Below, piece by piece: positions 5,339 to 8,936 of a stretch of 8,936 nt of DNA. Every line of letters begins with the position of its first letter. Positions within the stretch are counted from its first letter, which is position 1. The DNA comes from Candidatus Sodaliphilus fimicaballi (GTDB taxonomy: Bacteria > Bacteroidota > Bacteroidia > Bacteroidales > Muribaculaceae), in NCBI GenBank assembly GCA_018065165.1, contig JAGHTV010000516.1:1-8936 (forward strand), given 5' to 3'. Under the pieces are notes generated by a model. It searched no databases. It saw nothing but the letters and a program-made list of their open reading frames with translations, and had not been told where the DNA came from. The translations under genes and the position numbers were made by a program.

Positions 5339-6376
5339 TTACTTGATTGCCTCGTCGAGGGCTTTCCAGTGCTCGGGAGTCATATAGCGGGGAGTGAACA
5401 ATGCTATGCTTGCCGCTCCTGCCTCTATACTGCCCTTTACAGCTACAGCAAGATCCTCGGGACTGATGGGAGGAATGAACAAGCCGCTGCTCACGGGTGT
5501 GTGCTTGAACTTGACACTTTGTACCTCCTCGGTTGTAATATTGCCTACCCATGTGGCAGGTTCCAAGTAGAATGAATTGTAGTTCATGGGGAACAACATG
5601 TCCATATCCCACTTATTCCACTCCTGACGTACGAGTTGTTTAGCCAACGAGGGACCAGGGAACACATCGGCACTCATCTTCTTGCCTGTTGCCTTGCGCA
5701 CCTTGCGAGCAACATGGTTAACGAGCTCGGTAACACGGTCGTAGCGGAACTGCAGCCACTCCTGGCACTTAGAGGGATCGGCAACTGTGCGGATGTCGAT
5801 ACCTGTACGAGAACGGAAGTCGGCAACACAACGGTCACAATAGCAGTAGTCGGCAGGAGCATACTCCTCGTCCATCACCAGATTATACTTAGACCACAGA
5901 CCACGAGGAAGAATCACATCGGCATAGCGAATGTAGTCGAGCTGGATGTAATCAACATTCTTAATCTTGGCCTGAGCAATAGCATTGCGAGTGAGGTCGT
6001 CACGCACCTCGGGATTGGCAGGGTCAAGCACTTTATATCGCTCAACATAAGCAGGATGAGTGTCGGCAGGCTTGCCAAGACGATTCACTGCATACCACTC
6101 GTGCTTGAGGCCTGCACGCTTGAGGCAGTGCATCCATGAGTGATACTCCAGTCCCACCTCGTGAGCGATGCGAGCAGCAATAGCGATGTTCTTGAGGTTG
6201 TAAGAACCATCCATGCACACGCCCACTACGCCATGGCTTTTCCATAACTGGAAGTCGGCACGCAGCGAGTCTTCGTTAATAACCGGTTTGAGTGTGTCCC
6301 ATGCGTAGACAGGAAACTTTGCCTGTGCACTAAAAGCTAGCATGAAGGAACAGAGGGTAATTAGAAATTTGTTCAT
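5339..6376 (-). CDS. Exported TIM-barrel glycoside-hydrolase-like protein (GHL10/DUF4015-like)
   Basis: A 345-aa protein with a signal peptide (1-19, 'FSAQA' then KFPVYAW). The body looks like a complete TIM barrel of the putative glycoside hydrolase group that includes GHL10 (COG1649) and the DUF4015-type enzymes. The marks are an N-terminal strand 'FPVYAWD' and 'HGVVGVCMDGSYN' (48-60), a strand-end motif VDYIQLDYIRYADV (141-154) recalling 'D.IqfDYIRFP', 'KKMSADVFPG' (232-241), and 'WDMDMLFPMNY' (256-266), the usual 'W..D...PM.Y' segment near the end of the barrel. Asp147 and Asp237 are the most likely catalytic acids, by position at strand ends; this is inference. A CYCDRC cluster (178-183) precedes 'ADFRSRTGID', as in several relatives. 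The substrate is unknown, but the export signal suggests extracytoplasmic glycan breakdown. It is the last gene of the - strand set: 16 bp separate it from the upstream gene and a terminator follows. Confidence 0.85.
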   Translation of the reverse strand: MNKFLITLCSFMLAFSAQAKFPVYAWDTLKPVINEDSLRADFQLWKSHGVVGVCMDGSYNLKNIAIAARIAHEVGLEYHSWMHCLKRAGLKHEWYAVNRLGKPADTHPAYVERYKVLDPANPEVRDDLTRNAIAQAKIKNVDYIQLDYIRYADVILPRGLWSKYNLVMDEEYAPADYCYCDRCVADFRSRTGIDIRTVADPSKCQEWLQFRYDRVTELVNHVARKVRKATGKKMSADVFPGPSLAKQLVRQEWNKWDMDMLFPMNYNSFYLEPATWVGNITTEEVQSVKFKHTPVSSGLFIPPISPEDLAVAVKGSIEAGAASIALFTPRYMTPEHWKALDEAIK

Positions 6377-6392
6377 AGTAAATTAGGATTTA

Positions 6393-8531
6393 TTATTTAA
6401 AGGTACGGAATTGACGGAGAACATCGCATGTGGTTACATAACCAGCCAAACTGCGAGGATTAGCATCGGCAAAGAGCTTGAGCGCGTTGAGTGCACGATA
6501 CTGATATGTATCTTTGTTGAGCTTGTGAATCACATTATACTCTTCGTCGTACTCGGTTGTATAGAAAGAGTCGCCATAGGGCAAGAATGCAGCTGCATAG
6601 AGGTAGCATTGCTTCATGGGCAACTTGATACCAGGCTGATTAACAGCCATATCATACAACTTGGCAGCCTCGGCAAGGAAGTCAAACTCGCCCTCGTATC
6701 GCATAGAGTCGTAAACACTGTTGCTGTAACGAGAGATATACCAGCAGTTGCCACGATATGACGCCTGAAGGAACATATTAGCCAGCAAATAAGCAGTCTC
6801 GGCCTTTTCGGCACCAGCGGGTTGCTCGTCAAACTGCTTCTTGAGTGTGACATATTCCTTGCAGAATTCAAGCTTCTGATTGCTAGTGATGTTGTAGGTA
6901 CCCTCGTCGAAGCCTGCGTCGTTATACTGACGCTTGAAGCACATCTCCACGTGGTAGTCGCGTACCGATGAATAAGGAGCAATTCTTTGCTTACCAAGGT
7001 AATCGAGAGATACCTTCTCAAGGTAAGAAATTGCCTCGGCAAAGCGGCCCTCGCGTATGAGTTTGGTACCAACCATATCGTTGAACTTGTCGGCAGTCAT
7101 GTCCTGCTCGGCTTGCAGAATCCATGCCTCAAAGTCGGTAGCAGGCTTAGCCTTGATGTAAGCATAGTAGTCAATCATCTGCTGCGATGTCATGTTGTCG
7201 ATGTAGTCCCAGTGTTCATACACAACATCGGCATGGTTGTCCATCCACTTAACGAGCGCAGCAGCCAGTGGAGCGTAGCCTTGCTTGGTGTAACTGGGAG
7301 CGAGGTCGTCGTATATCAAGTTTTGAAGAACTTCGGTGTAGTGGTTATGAGCACCAATCTCATAGTCGTTCCATGCATCGGCGGGCTCCTTCTTCTCCAT
7401 CTCGGTAAGCCACTGCATCTCTTGCTTGAGGAATGCAAAAGTCTTCTTGCTAGGTTTCTCGCCGCAAGCAGTTGCCACGAGACGACAAACGCGAGCGTTG
7501 TCAATCATGCGCTCGGTGCCTTTCATCTTCATTGCCTTATCAAGCTGTGATACGGCTTCCTTGTCGTTGCCCAGGGCGTGGTTGGGCCAACCCATAGCAC
7601 TCTGCCACATTGCAGGGAATTGCGTCTTATTCTCGGCAACAACCTGCTTAGCGAAGTTGACGAGAGCATTGATTTCTTTAGCGTTTTGTGCCTCGGCAGC
7701 AGTATCATCATCGTCGTGATATTTAAGCAAGCTGTAGTGAGAGTCGCTCAGAGTATTGGTAAGCTCTTGAAGGATATAGATGAGAGCAGGCGAACTGGGA
7801 TTGCGAGCATATTCCTTCTTGAGACCATCAAGGTTGATGTTGTCGCGATTAATCCACATGAGGCTGTTCATGTCGCCCAACTCGTAGTAGATGTCAGACG
7901 CCTCGTCGAGCTTGCCCATATTGTAGAGGGCACCGGCGTAGATGTCTTTCATCATATCCTTGAAAACACTTGCACTAACCTTGTCCTTGTGGTTGTTCCA
8001 GTAGGCCAGGTTGGCTGCATGGTTGCCCATGAGCATATTGGTACGCATCACCATAAGGCAATATTGACCAGCCAGGCGAGTGCCACCATAGCTGCGAGCC
8101 TGATAGTTCATGTAGTTGATGTCCTTCTCACGCTGAGCAAGGTCTTCCTTTGAGGGATAGTTCCAACCTTCGTTCTGTAGGTCGTTAGAGATTTTAGTGT
8201 ACTTGCACAGCAAGCGCAAGTAAGCAAGCATCTCCTTGTCGCCCTTGTCGCGAGCAGCCTTGATGAGGGCATTTTCGCTCTCGTCAAAGTTCTCATTGCT
8301 TACATACCACAAACTGCTGATGTCATAGGTTCTCTCCTTGATATCAGGCGAGTAGTTAATCCAGAACTGCTGAATGCGCGGCGTAAAGGTATACCCCATC
8401 TGGTTACGCTGGAAAGCACTGAACACTGAGTAGTGAGGACGCCCCCAAGGGCCGCACGCCATAGCTGTGCTGATGCCTGTGGCAAGCACGATGCTAACGA
8501 TTAAAAATCGCTTTAAAGAATTCATTATCAT
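6393..8531 (-). CDS. Large exported alpha-helical-repeat protein with an 'ACGPWG' mature N-terminus
   Basis: A protein of 712 aa from the ATG at 8531, or 710 aa from the ATG at 8525; an in-frame TTG at 8540 is less likely. A signal peptide (MIMNSLKRFLIVSIVLATG..) ends at 'STAMA' before Cys26-Gly-Pro-Trp-Gly. Cys26 directly after the cleavage point allows a lipoprotein reading, but 'TAMAC' is a poor lipobox, so ordinary signal peptidase cleavage is as likely. The rest is rich in helices, with TPR-like pairs such as 'MGKLDEASDIYYELGD' (205-220) and 'LIREGRFAEAISYLEKV' (491-507), suggesting an alpha-solenoid scaffold or binding surface. No catalytic motif is seen. I know of unnamed Bacteroidetes exported proteins that begin 'ACGP' but cannot give a function. 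It overlaps the end of the upstream gene by 38 bp (32 bp from the later ATG) and lies 16 bp before the glycoside-hydrolase-like gene, so the three are probably translated from one mRNA. Confidence 0.85.
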   Translation of the reverse strand: MIMNSLKRFLIVSIVLATGISTAMACGPWGRPHYSVFSAFQRNQMGYTFTPRIQQFWINYSPDIKERTYDISSLWYVSNENFDESENALIKAARDKGDKEMLAYLRLLCKYTKISNDLQNEGWNYPSKEDLAQREKDINYMNYQARSYGGTRLAGQYCLMVMRTNMLMGNHAANLAYWNNHKDKVSASVFKDMMKDIYAGALYNMGKLDEASDIYYELGDMNSLMWINRDNINLDGLKKEYARNPSSPALIYILQELTNTLSDSHYSLLKYHDDDDTAAEAQNAKEINALVNFAKQVVAENKTQFPAMWQSAMGWPNHALGNDKEAVSQLDKAMKMKGTERMIDNARVCRLVATACGEKPSKKTFAFLKQEMQWLTEMEKKEPADAWNDYEIGAHNHYTEVLQNLIYDDLAPSYTKQGYAPLAAALVKWMDNHADVVYEHWDYIDNMTSQQMIDYYAYIKAKPATDFEAWILQAEQDMTADKFNDMVGTKLIREGRFAEAISYLEKVSLDYLGKQRIAPYSSVRDYHVEMCFKRQYNDAGFDEGTYNITSNQKLEFCKEYVTLKKQFDEQPAGAEKAETAYLLANMFLQASYRGNCWYISRYSNSVYDSMRYEGEFDFLAEAAKLYDMAVNQPGIKLPMKQCYLYAAAFLPYGDSFYTTEYDEEYNVIHKLNKDTYQYRALNALKLFADANPRSLAGYVTTCDVLRQFRTFK

Positions 8532-8936
8532 AGTTTTCAATATTTTTGGTGTCTAAACTATATATTACAACTTGTTTGTTAAGACTGGGACGCTCCTTCT
8601 CGGTAGCCTCCACAATGTGCATGATTTGCTCGGCAGTGGGTCGCATAACGATGAGACTGTCGCCCACATGGAACATCACGCGGTCGCTACCATCGCTGTT
8701 AGGCTCGGGCATCACGCGGTCAGAGATTACCATATATCTGCCGGGAGTAGAACTCTTATGATAAATGGTAGTATCGCTAAGGTTAGCACTATACACGATG
8801 GCCTTAAACTGCTTGTCGGTATAGAGCAAGTTCCACTCATAGGTGGGCCATGCAGCACACAACGGCAAGTCATAGCGACGCAAGTGCTTGAGGTAGGGAT
8901 ACACATCGCGATAGTCGAGTATGGGATTGCGATCGT
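8494..8936 (-). CDS. C-terminal part of an unrecognised protein (N-terminus outside the window)
   Basis: The - strand frame is open from the window edge to a TAG at 8494-8496 and gives 146 complete codons. The frame holds an internal GTG at 8904 that could be mistaken for a start, but coding continues upstream of it ('DRNPILDYRD'), so I treat this as a partial gene. Visible segments are 'YPYLKHLRRYDLPLCAAWP', 'TYEWNLLYTDKQFKAIVY', and a C-terminal 'NKQVVIYSLDTKNIENY'. The strand/helix alternation and the 'DLPLCAAWP..W' segment would suit an alpha/beta or TIM-barrel protein, but I do not recognise a family. The 3' end overlaps the start of the helical-repeat gene, suggesting translational coupling. 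Confidence 0.75.
   Translation of the reverse strand, partial: DRNPILDYRDVYPYLKHLRRYDLPLCAAWPTYEWNLLYTDKQFKAIVYSANLSDTTIYHKSSTPGRYMVISDRVMPEPNSDGSDRVMFHVGDSLIVMRPTAEQIMHIVEATEKERPSLNKQVVIYSLDTKNIENYDNEFFKAIFNR

Noticed and set aside
8494..8904. Complete 136-aa gene starting at the GTG at 8904
   Set aside because: The same frame stays open to the window edge with plausible protein sequence, so a truncated larger gene is more likely.

Overview
The window looks like a chromosomal segment of a gut-type Bacteroidales bacterium (Prevotellaceae/Muribaculaceae-like; genus not resolved). The grounds are protein style and signals: Sec signal peptides on every complete gene product, secretion-type C-terminal tails, a Bacteroidales-type FISUMP (Fib_succ_major) family expansion, no Shine-Dalgarno pattern at most starts, and one plausible Bacteroidetes -33/-7 promoter. 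I see no rRNA, tRNA, CRISPR array, intact transposase or phage gene.

Left part (136-4721, + strand): five genes for exported proteins. First is a 260-aa beta-rich surface protein with a short 'YYNIYGQKV' tail, closed by a very strong hairpin (952-999). Then come four genes that may be read together: a single-FISUMP protein (1054-1770), a very small protein made of a beta motif plus a type-A-like sorting tail (1872-2342), a double-FISUMP protein (2389-3795), and, 5 bp further on, a FISUMP protein ending in a two-loop dockerin-like calcium-binding domain (3801-4721). A GC-rich hairpin at 4771-4804 follows. The set holds four FISUMP domains in three proteins with different C-terminal arrangements, and looks like a locally duplicated, shuffled family of surface or adhesive proteins. 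Their molecular job is unknown.

Middle part (4722-5338): about 600 bp with no convincing gene but many palindromes. It holds the terminator, a REP-like cluster of hairpins (4824-4891), and an AT-rich segment bounded by an 11-bp perfect inverted repeat (4973-4983 and 5229-5239) that resembles a MITE or a collapsed insertion sequence. At its right edge is the terminator (5278-5305) of the opposing genes.

Right part (5339-8936, - strand): three co-oriented, closely packed genes read right to left. They are the C-terminal part of an unrecognised protein running off the window, a 710-712-aa exported alpha-helical-repeat protein starting with an 'ACGPWG' mature end and overlapping the first gene, and, 16 bp on, an exported TIM-barrel glycoside-hydrolase-like protein. 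The packing suggests one operon, possibly acting on glycans outside the cytoplasm. That role is inferred only from the last gene.
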